From: Cobetia marina
Lineage (GTDB): Bacteria > Pseudomonadota > Gammaproteobacteria > Pseudomonadales > Halomonadaceae
Direction of reading: 5' to 3'
Length of the DNA: 64,000 nucleotides
Assembly (NCBI RefSeq): GCF_001720485.1
Contig: NZ_CP017114.1
Coordinates: forward strand, 2,046,001 to 2,110,000
The position numbers and the translations under genes were made by a program. The notes beneath the pieces are model-generated. The model made no database searches. It was given only the letters and a program-made list of their open reading frames with translations, and was not told the DNA's origin. Of this stretch, positions 52,620 through 62,825 are shown in pieces (position 1 is the stretch's first letter; each line of letters opens with the position of its first letter).

Positions 52620-53093
52620 TCACGCCGAGACGTTCAGCCGTGCAGGCGCAGCGCCGGGGCGGCCATCGGCACCATAGTGACCGGGTGCCCGCTCATGCAG
52701 GCTGTCGAGAATCCGACTGTGCAGCGCCATGCGCTGGCGGATCAGATCCCCGCTCAGGCGATTGCGCGCCTGGGCGCGGCGAGTGAGGGTGACCAGTTGC
52801 CACCACGTTTGCGCCAGCAGCGGCTGTCCGGCCAGTGCCGTCTGCAGTTCCAGCGGGTCATTGGAGAGACCTGACTGCGCAAGCCAGTCACGTCGGCGAG
52901 TTTCCAGCGCCTCAAGTCGGCCGGCGTTGGCCAGCTTGGCCTGGCGTATCTCATCCAGTGCGCTGGTCTGGGGCTGGCGTTGTCCCAACAGTCGCTGTTC
53001 CTGCTCCAGCAGGGCGATGAAGTGCTTCAGCTCATGCTCGAGGCCATGAAAGATCGCCTCGAGCTCAAGGGGGGAAGCGGTCGTGAGGGTCAT
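52620..53093 (-). CDS. flgN: Flagellar chaperone FlgN
   Basis: A 157-aa FlgN, the export chaperone of the hook-associated proteins FlgK and FlgL. It is a helical, charged protein with the family's early ELKHFIALLEQEQRLL and later NRLSGDLIRQRMALHSRILDSL. The last 25 residues are Gly/Ala/Pro-rich and should be flexible. Its ATG overlaps the flgM stop (ATGA), as in the enteric flgMN pair. Confidence 0.92.
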   Translation of the reverse strand: MTLTTASPLELEAIFHGLEHELKHFIALLEQEQRLLGQRQPQTSALDEIRQAKLANAGRLEALETRRRDWLAQSGLSNDPLELQTALAGQPLLAQTWWQLVTLTRRAQARNRLSGDLIRQRMALHSRILDSLHERAPGHYGADGRPGAAPARLNVSA

Positions 53094-53362
53094 GCGTCAC
53101 CCTCGAAGGCGTCGATCAGACCCTGAGCGATGCGATCGACATCGATCTTGATGCTGCCATCGGCGATGGCCTGCTTGAGGCTGTCCACGCGTGCCTGGTC
53201 GATATCCTGTCCGGCATCGATGCTGCTGCTCGACAACTCGACCTGGGTGGAGTCGCCGGGGGGTGACGTGGTGGTCGCCGTCTCCTGGCTTGCCTGCGGG
53301 CGCAGCTCACGGGTGCCGTGAGTCTCACTGCGCTGCAGGGGGCCGCCGTGTTCGATCTTCAT
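53090..53362 (-). CDS. flgM: Anti-sigma-28 factor FlgM
   Basis: A 90-aa FlgM that holds FliA inactive until it is exported through the finished hook-basal body. The C-terminal helices (DQARVDSLKQAIADGSIKIDVDRIAQGLID) match the FliA-binding region; the N-terminal half is disordered. The ATG at 53362 has AGAGGA 6 nt upstream; the longer open frame crosses the FliA promoter and is not coding. Confidence 0.94.
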   Translation of the reverse strand: MKIEHGGPLQRSETHGTRELRPQASQETATTTSPPGDSTQVELSSSSIDAGQDIDQARVDSLKQAIADGSIKIDVDRIAQGLIDAFEGDA

Positions 53363-53463
53363 GGCCTGTCCTCTGTGATGATGGGCGTCCGCTTCAGCTG
53401 ATGAGAGGCGGACGTGTCGCGGTGCCTTTGCGAGCGCAGGCATCCATCCTGCGCTCCAATCGA

Positions 53464-53490
53464 GTATCGGCGGCTGGCGAGCCAGCTTTA
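53464..53490 (-). promoter_or_regulatory. Sigma-28 (FliA) promoter of flgMN
   Basis: On the minus strand: TAAA (53490-53487), 15 bp, GCCGATAC (53471-53464). Leader to flgM about 95 nt. It makes flgM FliA-dependent, the usual negative feedback. Confidence 0.88.
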
Positions 53491-53560
53491 GCCTCGATGA
53501 GCCATCTGGGACGTCGGGTACCAGAGCCATCGTGTTCGTGAGCGAGGCGGACACATCGGC

Positions 53561-54337
53561 TCAAGGGGCGACCAGACGCTGACCGATCACTCGAGCGCGC
53601 ACCCAGTGGCCGGGCGAAAGCTCGATGCGGATGCGGTCATCCAGCGCACCGGACTCCAGAGCCCGCGCACTGCGCTGCATGCTGAAGCCCTTGCCATCCA
53701 CCTGATAGGTCAGCGTATCCCCGAAGTTCACCAGCGGGATGGCTTGCACACTACTGTCGCGGATGACGTCCCCCGCTCGCAAGCGGCGGCGTGTGGAAAA
53801 TCCTGCCAGTTGCCCGGCTTGCGCGAAACCCTCGCCGCGCAGCTTGCCAAGTGCCGTCAGCCGCGGGCGCAGCATCTGTGCGGTCAGGGGGGTTCCGCTT
53901 GCCAGTGCTCGGGCGGCGCTCATGCGCCAGTCAAAGCGTTCCAGGCGCAGACTCAGCAGGTGTTGTTGGCCATCGGGACATGCCAGTTGCAGGCGCTTGA
54001 GGCCCGGTGACAGGCGGTCATGGCCATCTGGATAGGCGCTGAGCGTCGCCGGCATGCAGTCAGCCAGGCGTGCCGGAAGACGTCGAACTTCCAGTTGCAC
54101 GCCCGGCTTGTCGGGCGGGCCGAGCGGGGCATCCTTGGGCAGGCGTATCGTGACGGTGTCGCCTTCGGGGGCGGCGAAGAACGCCTGCAGCTGGTGACGC
54201 AATGCCTGCTCAGGTGTCGGTGCCGTCGACGAGGAGGGCGCGGCATGGGCGGTCGGCACGCACAGTCCCCACCCGACGAGCAGGGCGAGTCCTGCGCTGC
54301 GCCAGTGGGAGGCTGTGGTTGCTGAAGTCGGCGTCAT
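53561..54337 (-). CDS. flgA: Flagellar P-ring assembly chaperone FlgA
   Basis: A 258-aa periplasmic protein with a leader peptide (SAGLALLVGWGLCVPTAHA) and a C-terminal SAF domain (SARALASGTPLTAQMLRPRLTALGKLRGE, then GDVIRDSSVQAIPLVNFGDTLTYQVDGKGFSMQRSARALESG), characteristic of FlgA. It helps FlgI form the P ring. The start at 54337 has GAGAG upstream; the longer frame would translate the 21-bp repeats as Met-Ala-Asp-Asp-Gln-Trp-Pro units and is unlikely. Divergent from flgB. Confidence 0.9.
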   Translation of the reverse strand: MTPTSATTASHWRSAGLALLVGWGLCVPTAHAAPSSSTAPTPEQALRHQLQAFFAAPEGDTVTIRLPKDAPLGPPDKPGVQLEVRRLPARLADCMPATLSAYPDGHDRLSPGLKRLQLACPDGQQHLLSLRLERFDWRMSAARALASGTPLTAQMLRPRLTALGKLRGEGFAQAGQLAGFSTRRRLRAGDVIRDSSVQAIPLVNFGDTLTYQVDGKGFSMQRSARALESGALDDRIRIELSPGHWVRARVIGQRLVAP

Positions 54338-54686
54338 GCTCTCTCTCATGTCGTGATCGGATTGCCCCGCCGAGCTGTTCTTGGCTGGAGGGCCTGCCGT
54401 CGACGGTGTCTGCTGTCGGGGATCGGCATCGGCCATTGGCCATTGGTCATCGGCCATTGGCCATTGGTCATCGGCCATCGGCATGCAAACCGAGCGTGAC
54501 ACGATTGTATGACGCCCACCGATCGGGCATTACCAGAAATAGCCCCGATAAAGGGGCTTGTTCCTACCTTCATCCTCGCGCCGGCTGACTATTCTCATTC
54601 CTGCTTGAGTCAAGCTCCCCTATGGTGAGCTGATCAATGGACATCACCCATGGCCGACACGCCAGGGTGCAAGGCCGGGATACCCC
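54338..54686. other. Divergent regulatory region (349 bp) between flgA and flgB
   Basis: It carries the 21-bp tandem repeats (54433-54481) and a small hairpin (AGCCCC-GATAAA-GGGGCT, 54541-54558). In enterics this region binds FlhDC; I could not identify a confident FlhDC box or sigma-70 hexamers. Confidence 0.5.
54433..54481. repeat. 21-bp tandem repeat upstream of flgA/flgB
   Basis: Two identical 21-bp units (54433-54453 and 54454-54474) and one third of another. Each unit contains two CCATTGG motifs. The unit is close to two helical turns, so repeated motifs face the same side of the DNA. Confidence 0.9.
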
Positions 54687-55109
54687 ATGTTTGATCGACT
54701 TGATGCCCTCATGAGTTTTCATCAGCAGGCGCTGGGCCTGCGCGCCGAGCGTCAGCAGGTGCTGGCGAGCAATATCGCCAATGCCGATACCCCGGGCTAT
54801 CAGGCGCGGGATTTTGACTTTTCCTCGGCGCTCGCCAAGGCGACGTCCGCCAGCGCGGGCGCGCCTGCGGCCCTTTCCCTGGCTACGCCGCGGGCCGGGC
54901 ATCAGGCGGCGCAGGGAGCCGCAACGCTGGCCGGCGTCGAGCTCATGTACCGGGTGCCCACCCAGCCGAGTCTGGATGGCAATACCGTGGACATGGACGT
55001 CGAGCGCGTCAGTTTCGCCGACAACAGCCTGCATTACGAAGCCAGTCTTGAGCTGCTGACCGGCAAGATCCAGGGCCTGCGTCTGGCCATGCAATCGGAG
55101 AACAGCTGA
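54687..55109 (+). CDS. flgB: Flagellar proximal rod protein FlgB
   Basis: A 140-aa rod protein. The N-terminal rod signature ([31 protein letters not shown]) and C-terminal helix ([20 protein letters not shown]) are intact. First gene of flgBCDEFGHIJ(K). Its TGA shares a base with the next ATG (TGATG). Confidence 0.96.
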   Translation: MFDRLDALMSFHQQALGLRAERQQVLASNIANADTPGYQARDFDFSSALAKATSASAGAPAALSLATPRAGHQAAQGAATLAGVELMYRVPTQPSLDGNTVDMDVERVSFADNSLHYEASLELLTGKIQGLRLAMQSENS

Positions 55110-55597
55110 TGCCTGATTTCAGTCTCTTCCATGTCGCTGGTTCCGCGATGGCGGCGCAATCCCAGCGACTCAATGCCATCGCCAGCAACATGGCGAATGC
55201 CGACAGCGTCGCCGGGCCCGACGGCAAGCCCTATCAGGCCCGCCAGGTGGTCTTTGAATATGCACCGCTTGCCCGTCAGGCCAATCAGGCCGCCACTGCC
55301 CTGACGGGCATGAACTCGTCCTTCACCGGTCAGACTCTCGGCCAGCCTCTCGATCAGCGCGCCGGCATGGGCGGTGTTCAGGTCAGCTCGGTGGCGTTGA
55401 GTGATGCGCCGGCACGCAAGGAATATCGTCCTGATCACCCGCTGGCGGACGAGCAGGGCTACGTCAGTTTCTCCAACGTGGACCCGATCGCCGAGATGGT
55501 CGACATGATCGCCGCCTCCAAATCCTATGAAGCCAACGTCGAGGTCTTCAATACCTCCAAGTCGTTGCTGCGCAAGACACTGACGCTGGGTGAGTGA
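55109..55597 (+). CDS. flgC: Flagellar proximal rod protein FlgC
   Basis: A 162-aa rod protein, somewhat longer than the roughly 135-147 aa typical of FlgC. It has [43 protein letters not shown] at the N terminus and the C-terminal [37 protein letters not shown]. The extra residues are in the middle (about 60-90, Ala/Thr/Gln-rich). Translationally coupled to flgB. Confidence 0.96.
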   Translation: MPDFSLFHVAGSAMAAQSQRLNAIASNMANADSVAGPDGKPYQARQVVFEYAPLARQANQAATALTGMNSSFTGQTLGQPLDQRAGMGGVQVSSVALSDAPARKEYRPDHPLADEQGYVSFSNVDPIAEMVDMIAASKSYEANVEVFNTSKSLLRKTLTLGE

Positions 55598-55666
55598 GCC
55601 CGGGCGTGGGATGCCTTGCCCCTCGCTTCTGCCTTCTGACCGCTTTTTCCGCTACCGGGTAATCGC

Positions 55667-56359
55667 ATGGCGACGCTAGATACCAGTCTGCTCAGCAGCC
55701 TGAACCAGACCTCCACCACCCCCTCGAGCGCGGCTGCCAGCGCCGTGTCTGCCAGCGGCACCGAGGAGCTCAATGATCAGTTCATGACGTTGCTGGTGGC
55801 ACAGATGCAGAACCAGGACCCGATGGACCCGGTCTCGAATTCCGATCTCACGGCACAGTTGGCTCAGATCAGCACGGTCAGCGGGATCGAGGAGCTCAAC
55901 ACGACCCTGGAGAGCATCACCACCCAGATTTCCAGCAGCGAGGCCCTGCAGGCCGCCAGCCTGATCGACAAGGGCGTGCTGGTCGCTGGCGATGCCGTGC
56001 TGGTGGGCAATGCCACCTCCACGCCCTTCGGGATCGAGCTTGAAGGAGCGGTGGATGATGCCAGGGTCGAGGTGCTCGCCGCGGATGGCAGCGTGGTCAA
56101 GACCTTCGAACTCGGGGCGCTGGACGCCGGCATCCATGGCTTCGTCTGGGATGGTCTGCTGGAGGATGGCAGTCAGGCCGGGGATGGCGCCTACCAGCTG
56201 GCGGTGAGTGCCGAGCGTGGCGGTGAGCCCTACAGCGACTTGCAGACACTGAGTTATGGCGTGGTCAGTGGCGTCAATCAATCCGAGAGCGGGGCTCAGC
56301 TGGACCTTGGTCCGCAGCTTGGGGTGGTGGAACTTGCGGCCGTGCGTCAGGTGCTCTGA
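55667..56359 (+). CDS. flgD: Flagellar hook cap/scaffold protein FlgD
   Basis: A 230-aa hook-assembly scaffold. The conserved N-terminal block ELNDQFMTLLVAQMQNQDPMDPVSNSDLTAQLAQISTVSGIEELN is the FlgD signature; the C-terminal part is a FlgD Tudor/FnIII-like beta domain (FVWDGLLEDGSQAGDGAYQLAVSAE). It caps the growing hook and is then replaced by FlgK. Confidence 0.96.
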   Translation: MATLDTSLLSSLNQTSTTPSSAAASAVSASGTEELNDQFMTLLVAQMQNQDPMDPVSNSDLTAQLAQISTVSGIEELNTTLESITTQISSSEALQAASLIDKGVLVAGDAVLVGNATSTPFGIELEGAVDDARVEVLAADGSVVKTFELGALDAGIHGFVWDGLLEDGSQAGDGAYQLAVSAERGGEPYSDLQTLSYGVVSGVNQSESGAQLDLGPQLGVVELAAVRQVL

Positions 56360-56488
56360 GCTCATGCGCCGGCGCGGGAGGCGAGTCGTTGAGCCCTCGA
56401 CACGCGCCGCTGGAAAGAGGCTGCGGCCACCCCGAGTATCACGATGCTGCTCGGGATCTCATTCACATAGCGAGACAAGGGACAGATC

Positions 56489-57748
56489 ATGGCGTTTTCA
56501 CAGGCATTGAGCGGCTTGAGTGCTGCCGCGACCAATCTGGATGTGATCGGCAACAACATCGCCAACTCGGAAACGGTGGGCTTCAAGTCATCCGAGACCC
56601 AGTTCGCGGACCTCTACGCCAGCTCTCAGGCGGCGGGTATCGGGGTGCAGGTCGCCACCATTTCCCAGGATTTCTCGACAGGGTCCCTGGAAACCACCGG
56701 GCGTGATCTGGACCTGGCGATCTCCGGAGAAGGCTTTTTGCGCTTTGCCGACAGTACCGGTCAGGTCGTCTATTCGCGCAATGGCCAGCTCAACATCGAT
56801 GCCGACGGTTTCATCGTCAATGCACAGGGCGCTCAGTTGACGGGCTATGCGGGCGAGCGAGTCACCGGGGAGCCGGTCGTGCTGCAGGTGCCGACGGCGC
56901 CGCTGGCCGCCAGCGCCACCCAGGACAATCTGGCCAACAGCATCTTCGGCGCGCAGGTTTCCATCAATCTGGACGCCGAGGCCGAGGCCGCCTCCACCAC
57001 CTTCGATCCCATGGACCCCGCCAGTTATGACTACGCCTCGGCGATGACGGTGTATGACAGCCTGGGCGGCGAGCATGTGGTGACCTCCTTCTATACCAAG
57101 ACCGGCAACAACACCTGGGATGTCCAGCATGTGATGGATTTCGCGGGCAAGTCGGCCGACTACCAGTCACAGGTGAATGCCGGCAGCACGGCGCCGACGG
57201 TCGAGTTCGATGCACAGGTCGAGCAGATCAGCTTCGCCGCCAATGGTCAGTTGGCGGATTACACCCCCACGGCCATGACCTATGCCCTCTCCAATGGGGC
57301 GCAGGATCTGAACTTCAGCATCGATCTCTCCGGCAGCACCCAGTACGCCAATGACTATGAAGTCACCTCGCTGTCCCAGAATGGCTATACCTCGGGCAGC
57401 CTGGTGGGGGTGTCCTTCGAGGATGATGGCCGGGTCATCGGCAGCTATTCCAACGAGCTCAAGCAGACGCTGGGTACCATCGCGCTGGCCAATTTCGCCA
57501 ATGATCAGGGGCTGAGGCCCAATGGCGACAATGGTTGGCTGGCGACGGCGGAATCCGGTGAGCCGCTGGTGGGCGTGCCGGGGGAGGGTGTCTTCGGCGA
57601 TGTCGTGTCCGGCGCGGTGGAAGCCTCCAATGTCGATCTGACCACGGAGCTGGTGGATCTGATCGTCGCTCAGCGCAATTACCAGTCCAATGCCCAGACC
57701 ATCCAGGTCCAGGATGAAGTCCAGCAGACCGTGATCAACCTGCGTTGA
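56489..57748 (+). CDS. flgE: Flagellar hook protein FlgE
   Basis: A 419-aa hook subunit. N terminus AFSQALSGLSAAATNLDVIGNNIANSETVGFKSSETQFADLYA and C terminus GVVEASNVDLTTELVDLIVAQRNYQSNAQTIQVQDEVQQTVINL-type sequence (here SGAVEASNVDL) are the conserved rod/hook core helices; the middle domains are variable. Length is near the enteric 403 aa. A GGGA site lies about 7 nt before the ATG. Confidence 0.97.
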   Translation: MAFSQALSGLSAAATNLDVIGNNIANSETVGFKSSETQFADLYASSQAAGIGVQVATISQDFSTGSLETTGRDLDLAISGEGFLRFADSTGQVVYSRNGQLNIDADGFIVNAQGAQLTGYAGERVTGEPVVLQVPTAPLAASATQDNLANSIFGAQVSINLDAEAEAASTTFDPMDPASYDYASAMTVYDSLGGEHVVTSFYTKTGNNTWDVQHVMDFAGKSADYQSQVNAGSTAPTVEFDAQVEQISFAANGQLADYTPTAMTYALSNGAQDLNFSIDLSGSTQYANDYEVTSLSQNGYTSGSLVGVSFEDDGRVIGSYSNELKQTLGTIALANFANDQGLRPNGDNGWLATAESGEPLVGVPGEGVFGDVVSGAVEASNVDLTTELVDLIVAQRNYQSNAQTIQVQDEVQQTVINLR

Positions 57749-57872
57749 TCCGCGCTGAAGGGTGATGTGTCGCGACACGGTGTGGTGGCGGCACCTGGCC
57801 ACTGACCGCCGTGCCTGACCACTGTGACTGGCGGCCACTGACCGCAACGATTGATGAAAGGAGGAGTCGGTG

Positions 57873-58640
57873 ATGGACAGGATGCTCTACACCGCCATGA
57901 GCGGTGCCCAGCGAAGTCTGGCGGCGCAGGATGTCGCCGGGCATAACCTGGCCAATGTCTCCACCACGGGCTTTCGCGAGATGCTGACCCTGTCACGCGC
58001 CGTGGATGTCCAGGGCGAGGGCCTGCCGACGCGGGTGTCCAGCCAGCTGACCACCTCTGGGGCCTCCATGGCACAGGGCACGATCCAGTCCACCGGACGT
58101 GCGCTGGATGTCGCCCTCGACGGCCCGGGGATGCTGGTCGTGCAGGGCGCGGATGGCGAGGAACGCTACACCCGCAACGGCGCCCTGCAGATCGACGCCG
58201 ACGGCATGCTGACATCGGGTGGCTTGCCGGTGATGGGCGATGGCGGGCCGATCGCGCTGCCGCTCAATGCCATCGTTCACATCGCCGCGGATGGTGGCGT
58301 GAGCGCTCGTTCGGCGGCGGATGCACCGGACACCATGGTGCTGCAGGCACAGCTCAAGCTGGTCAACCCCGAGAGCGTGCCCGGTGGGCTGCCGCTGGAG
58401 CGTGGGGCGGACGGCTATTTTCGCCAGCCGCTGACCGCCGAGGGGGTGCCGGCCGCGCCATTGGTGGCGGACCCCGAGGTGCGTGTCGTCTCGGGAGCGC
58501 TGGAAGGCAGCAATGTCTCGGCGACCGACGCCATGGTCGCCATGATCAACAATGCCCGCGGTTTCGAGATGCAGATGAAAGGCATCGAGACCGCGGAGCG
58601 CATGGCCGAGCGGGGCAATAGCCTGCTCGGTCTCGACTGA
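57873..58640 (+). CDS. flgF: Flagellar distal rod protein FlgF
   Basis: A 255-aa rod protein with the flg_rod_bb N terminus ([34 protein letters not shown]) and the C-terminal [34 protein letters not shown]. An AAGGAGGAG site lies 6 nt before the ATG at 57873, which is preferred to the adjacent GTG at 57870. Confidence 0.96.
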   Translation: MDRMLYTAMSGAQRSLAAQDVAGHNLANVSTTGFREMLTLSRAVDVQGEGLPTRVSSQLTTSGASMAQGTIQSTGRALDVALDGPGMLVVQGADGEERYTRNGALQIDADGMLTSGGLPVMGDGGPIALPLNAIVHIAADGGVSARSAADAPDTMVLQAQLKLVNPESVPGGLPLERGADGYFRQPLTAEGVPAAPLVADPEVRVVSGALEGSNVSATDAMVAMINNARGFEMQMKGIETAERMAERGNSLLGLD

Positions 58641-58669
58641 CACCGAAGCCTGATTGCGGAGCCCATCAG

Positions 58670-59452
58670 ATGATTCGTGCCCTATGGACGGCCAAGAGCG
58701 GCCTTGAAGCTCAGCAGATGCAGATGGACGTGACCGCCAACAATCTGGCCAACGTCTCGACCAATGGTTTCAAGCGTTCGCGCGCGGTATTTGAAGACCT
58801 GCTCTATCAGAATCTTCGCCAACCGGGCGCGGCTTCATCCGCCACCACGGAGCTGCCCTCGGGCCTGCAGGTGGGGACAGGGGTGCGAACCGTGGCCACC
58901 GAGCGCCTGCATATCCAGGGCAATCTGGAACAGACGGAAAATTCCAAGGACGTCGCCATCAACGGGCAGGGCTTCTTTGCGGTGATGCTGCCGGATGGTA
59001 CCAGCGCCTATACCCGCGATGGGTCCTTCCAGCTCGACAGTACTGGCCAGCTGGTGACGGCCAGTGGCTATCCGCTGGACCCGGCGATCGTCATCCCGGC
59101 CAATGCGCTGAGCGTGGATATCGCCTCGGATGGCGTGGTCAGTGTCACCCAGCCGGGCGCGACCAACAGTACCGAAGTCGGGCAGCTGCAGCTTTCCACC
59201 TTCATCAATCCTGCTGGCCTCTTCAGTCGTGGGGAGAATCTCTATTCCGAGACGGACGCCTCTGGGCCGCGCAGCGACAGCGTGCCCGGCTTCAATGGGG
59301 CTGGCACGCTCTATCAAGGCTTCGTCGAGACCTCCAACGTCAACGTGGTGGAAGAGATGGTGGGCATGATCCAGAACCAGCGTGCCTACGAGATCAACTC
59401 CAAGGCCGTGACCACCACCGATCAGATGCTCGAGCGTCTGGTCCAGATGTAA
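58670..59452 (+). CDS. flgG: Flagellar distal rod protein FlgG
   Basis: A 260-aa distal rod protein, the same length as E. coli FlgG. N terminus [46 protein letters not shown] and C terminus [46 protein letters not shown] are nearly canonical. It forms the distal rod shaft inside the P and L rings. Confidence 0.98.
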   Translation: MIRALWTAKSGLEAQQMQMDVTANNLANVSTNGFKRSRAVFEDLLYQNLRQPGAASSATTELPSGLQVGTGVRTVATERLHIQGNLEQTENSKDVAINGQGFFAVMLPDGTSAYTRDGSFQLDSTGQLVTASGYPLDPAIVIPANALSVDIASDGVVSVTQPGATNSTEVGQLQLSTFINPAGLFSRGENLYSETDASGPRSDSVPGFNGAGTLYQGFVETSNVNVVEEMVGMIQNQRAYEINSKAVTTTDQMLERLVQM

Positions 59453-59462
59453 GGGTCCTGGC

Positions 59463-60203
59463 ATGTCGCTTTCGCGTGATCTGGTGAGCAGGGTAGAGGC
59501 GTCACGGCAGGCCGTGCGGCGGGCGTCTGTGCGTGGAGCAGGAATCGTGGGCCTGCTGGGCGCGATGCTGCTGGGGGCTGGCTGCGCCTATGTCCCAAGC
59601 GAGCCGCTGGTGGACACCACGCCGCTGGAATCCACGCTGCAGCCGCGTCCCCAGCCAATGGCCAATGGCGCCATCTTCCAGCCGCTTTATGGCAATCAGC
59701 CGCTGTTCGAGGACCGACGCCCGCGTGCCATCGGCGACATCATCACCATTCTGCTGGATGAGAACGTCAGTGCCAGCAAGAGCTCGGCCAGCAACGCGAG
59801 TCGCGATGGCAGCGTCGGCTTCTCGCTGAGCGCCATTCCCGACTTCATGACTGGCTTGCTGGATGGTACCGATGCCGATATCGAGGGCGACAACGACTTC
59901 ACCGGCAGCGGTGGCTCGAATGCCAACAACAGTTTCACCGGCACCATCACCGTGACGGTCAGTCAGGTGCAGCCCAACGGCAATCTCGAGGTGCGTGGCG
60001 AGAAGCGCATCGCGATCAATCAGGGCACCGAGTCGATCCGCTTTTCAGGGGTCGTGAACCCGCGCACGATTTCCTCGGCCAATACCGTGCAGTCCACCCA
60101 GGTGGCCAGCGCACGCATCGAATACGTGGGCGACGGCTATATCAATGAGGCCCAGAACATGGGCTGGATGCAGCGCTTCTTCCTGAATCTGGCACCGTTC
60201 TGA
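59463..60203 (+). CDS. flgH: Flagellar L-ring lipoprotein FlgH
   Basis: A 246-aa outer-membrane lipoprotein. The signal peptide ends in the lipobox LLGAGC; then come the family blocks [40 protein letters not shown] and [33 protein letters not shown]. The N-terminal extension before the hydrophobic core is long and Arg-rich. It forms the outer-membrane bushing around the rod. Confidence 0.97.
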   Translation: MSLSRDLVSRVEASRQAVRRASVRGAGIVGLLGAMLLGAGCAYVPSEPLVDTTPLESTLQPRPQPMANGAIFQPLYGNQPLFEDRRPRAIGDIITILLDENVSASKSSASNASRDGSVGFSLSAIPDFMTGLLDGTDADIEGDNDFTGSGGSNANNSFTGTITVTVSQVQPNGNLEVRGEKRIAINQGTESIRFSGVVNPRTISSANTVQSTQVASARIEYVGDGYINEAQNMGWMQRFFLNLAPF

Positions 60204-60272
60204 TGGTGCCGCCCGGCGTGAGCCTGACAGGGTGTTCTCCCACCATGACCTTTCTTGACGAGCCGCTTTCCG

Positions 60273-61409
60273 ATGCTTGAGCTGATACTCCCCGTGCGAC
60301 TGCGCGCAGCACTCTCTGCCTGTCTGCTGCTGACCGGCCTGCTGTTCTCCCTGGAGTCGGTGCAGGCCGACCGCATCAAGGATCTCGCGCAGGTACGTGG
60401 CGTTCGCGACAACCCGTTGGTCGGCTATGGCCTGGTCGTGGGACTCGATGGCAGTGGTGACCAGACCACCCAGGCCCCCTTCACCGGGCAGAGTCTGACC
60501 AACATGCTCTCCCAGCTGGGGGTGACGGTTCCGTCGGGCACCAACATGCAGCTCAAGAACGTGGCTGCGGTGATGGTGACCGCCAGCCTGCCGGCCTTCG
60601 CCAGTTCCGGTCAGCCCATCGATGTCGTGGTGTCCTCGCTTGGCAATGCCAAGAGCCTGCGTGGCGGCACCTTGCTGCTGACGCCGCTCAAGGGGGTGGA
60701 CGGCCAGGTCTACGCGCTGGCGCAGGGCAATCTGATCATCGGGGGCGCCGGGGCCCAGGCGGGTGGCTCAAGCGTTCAGGTCAATCAGCTCACGGCAGGG
60801 CGCATTCCTGGCGGGGCGACGGTGGAGCGCGGTGTGCCCACCCGACTCGGCGATGAGAATGGCGTGATTCATCTGGATCTGTTCGAGGGCGATTTCAATC
60901 ATGCCCAGAACGTCGCCACTGCGATCAATCGACACTTCGGTGGCTCGCTGGCCTCGCCGTTGAGCAATCGGGACATCGTGATTCAGGCGCCACGCGACAT
61001 CAGCCAGCGGGTCGGTTTCATCGCCGGGCTGGAAAATATCGAGGTGTCACTGGGCGTGCCGCGTGCACGTGTGGTGGTCAATGCCCGTACCGGCTCGGTG
61101 GTGATGAATTCCGAGGTGCGCCTGGCGCGTGCCGCCGTCACCCACGGCAACCTCTCGGTGGTGATCGATGCCAATCCCGTCATCAGCCAGCCCAATCCGT
61201 TGGCGGGTGGGCAGACGGCCGTGGTCAACGACCCCGATATCAGCGTGAACCAGCAGGGCGGTGCGCTGCGCATGGTCGAGGGGACGGCCAGCCTTGCCGA
61301 GGTGGTCGACGCTCTCAATGCCCTGGGGGCCACCCCGCAGGATCTGGTCTCGATTCTCGAGGCGCTCAAGGCAGCCGGCGCGCTGCGTGCTGATCTCGAG
61401 GTGATCTGA
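60273..61409 (+). CDS. flgI: Flagellar P-ring protein FlgI
   Basis: A 378-aa periplasmic ring subunit. A Sec leader ([23 protein letters not shown]) precedes [33 protein letters not shown], the FlgI signature; the rest is collinear with the family through to the C terminus [22 protein letters not shown]. The start is uncertain: ATG 60273 or an upstream in-frame TTG at 60255, neither with a strong ribosome-binding site. Its TGA overlaps the flgJ ATG. Confidence 0.95.
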   Translation: MLELILPVRLRAALSACLLLTGLLFSLESVQADRIKDLAQVRGVRDNPLVGYGLVVGLDGSGDQTTQAPFTGQSLTNMLSQLGVTVPSGTNMQLKNVAAVMVTASLPAFASSGQPIDVVVSSLGNAKSLRGGTLLLTPLKGVDGQVYALAQGNLIIGGAGAQAGGSSVQVNQLTAGRIPGGATVERGVPTRLGDENGVIHLDLFEGDFNHAQNVATAINRHFGGSLASPLSNRDIVIQAPRDISQRVGFIAGLENIEVSLGVPRARVVVNARTGSVVMNSEVRLARAAVTHGNLSVVIDANPVISQPNPLAGGQTAVVNDPDISVNQQGGALRMVEGTASLAEVVDALNALGATPQDLVSILEALKAAGALRADLEVI

Positions 61410-62817
61410 TGGGGCTGTCCACGAGCAATGCCGGCGTGGATGCCGGGCGTCTGGCCTTCGATACCCAGGGACTTGCGAGTCTCAAGGGGGCGGCCACGAG
61501 TGGCGGAGAGCGGCAACAGCAGGCTCTTGAGGAGAGCGCCCGTCAATTTGAAGCCTTGATGCTCAACATGATGCTCAAGCAGATGCGCTCGGCGACCGAA
61601 AGCTCAGCGCTGACCGGCTCCCAGCAGCAGGAGATGATGACCGCGATGCTGGATCAGCAGCTCTCACAGCAGCTGGCCAGTGTCGGGGAGGGGGTGGGGC
61701 TTTCGCGGATCCTGATTCAGCAACTGTCCTCCCGGGCAGGCACGGCTGGCGGTGATTCCCCGCCTGAGACATCGTCCAGTGAGTCTGCCCACGCTCTTGC
61801 CTCTGGTCTCGTCGCCAAGGAGGTTGGCGCTGCGCAGGGGGGGCGGACGCGAACTGGCTGTCAGCGGTGGAAGCCGAAGGCGCCGACTCGCCTGGCGGCT
61901 TCATGGCGATGCTGGAGGTGGTATCGGCGGGTCGGGAGGTTCAGGGACTCTATGCCGAGATACCTCATGGAGCTGTCGGGGCGGGTGCTGAGCGACTTTC
62001 ACAAGGCCATCAGACGGCACGCTCGGCCGCTGATGTGTCGATGCTCAACGCGCACCAGCGTCAGCAACCCGACAACGTCCAGCGGTTCGTGGCGGAGTTT
62101 GCGCCAGCGGCGCGCGCAGCCAGTCGTGAAAGCGGCTTGCCGGCTGAGTTGATCCTGGCGCAGGCCGCACTCGAGACCGGCTGGGGCGAGCGACGCATCC
62201 ACACCGAGGACGGCCAGGACAGCCACAACCTGTTCGGGATCAAGGCCGGCAGTGGCTGGCAGGGGGACAGCACCACGGTACTGACCACGGAATATCGTGA
62301 GGGACGTCGGCTGCAGCTGGAAGACAGCTTCCGGGTCTATCCGGATCAGGCCAGTGCGCTGCGTGACCACGCCGCGTTGCTGAGCGGGGCCGAGCGCTAT
62401 GCCCATGTCACCCGGTCACCGGATGCGCAAAGCGCCGCGCGTGCCCTGCAGTCGGCAGGCTATGCCACCGACCCTCACTATGCCGACAAGCTGATCTCGA
62501 TCATGCAACGTGTCGGCCCGCTGGATGCCAGCGGTGATCGCGAGCTTTCATCGCCTCGCCTGGCGTCACGTGACGTGCTGCCGTCTTCGGAGGTGGAACG
62601 CTCCCTCCCGGGCACCTCAACCGCCAGCGCCTCGCAGGACACTCAAGAGCCGGGATGGCTGGCTGCCTCCGCACCGCTGTGGCAGCGCGACGCCGGTGAG
62701 GCCAGGCCCCTCTTCGCCGATGACACGGCAATGCCGGTGACAGCCCCGGCGGGAACGCCTTCGCAGAGCGGAGCGATCCCGCTTGCGATGACGACCTCTC
62801 GAGGGCTACTGGAGTAG
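61409..62817 (+). CDS. flgJ: Flagellar rod cap/muramidase FlgJ, frameshifted at a G7 tract
   Basis: FlgJ caps the growing rod and cuts peptidoglycan. The first frame (61409 on) encodes the rod-binding domain (ARQFEALMLNMMLKQMRSA, LDQQLSQQLAS). After the G7 tract 61837-61843 the reading moves to another frame, which is open from upstream to 62817 and holds the glucosaminidase domain (ESGLPAELILAQAALETGWGERRI, NLFGIKAGSGWQG, YPDQASALRDHAALL). One extra G (or two fewer) restores a single 469-residue protein. As written, translation runs to a stop at 62152 and loses the enzyme domain. The C-terminal 90 residues form a disordered extension. Start overlaps the flgI stop (ATGA). Confidence 0.9.
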
Positions 62818-62825
62818 GTCGTGAC

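Noticed and set aside
54433..54481. CRISPR array
   Set aside because: The units are directly adjacent tandem repeats without spacers and no cas genes are present; the same holds for the other tandem repeats in the window.
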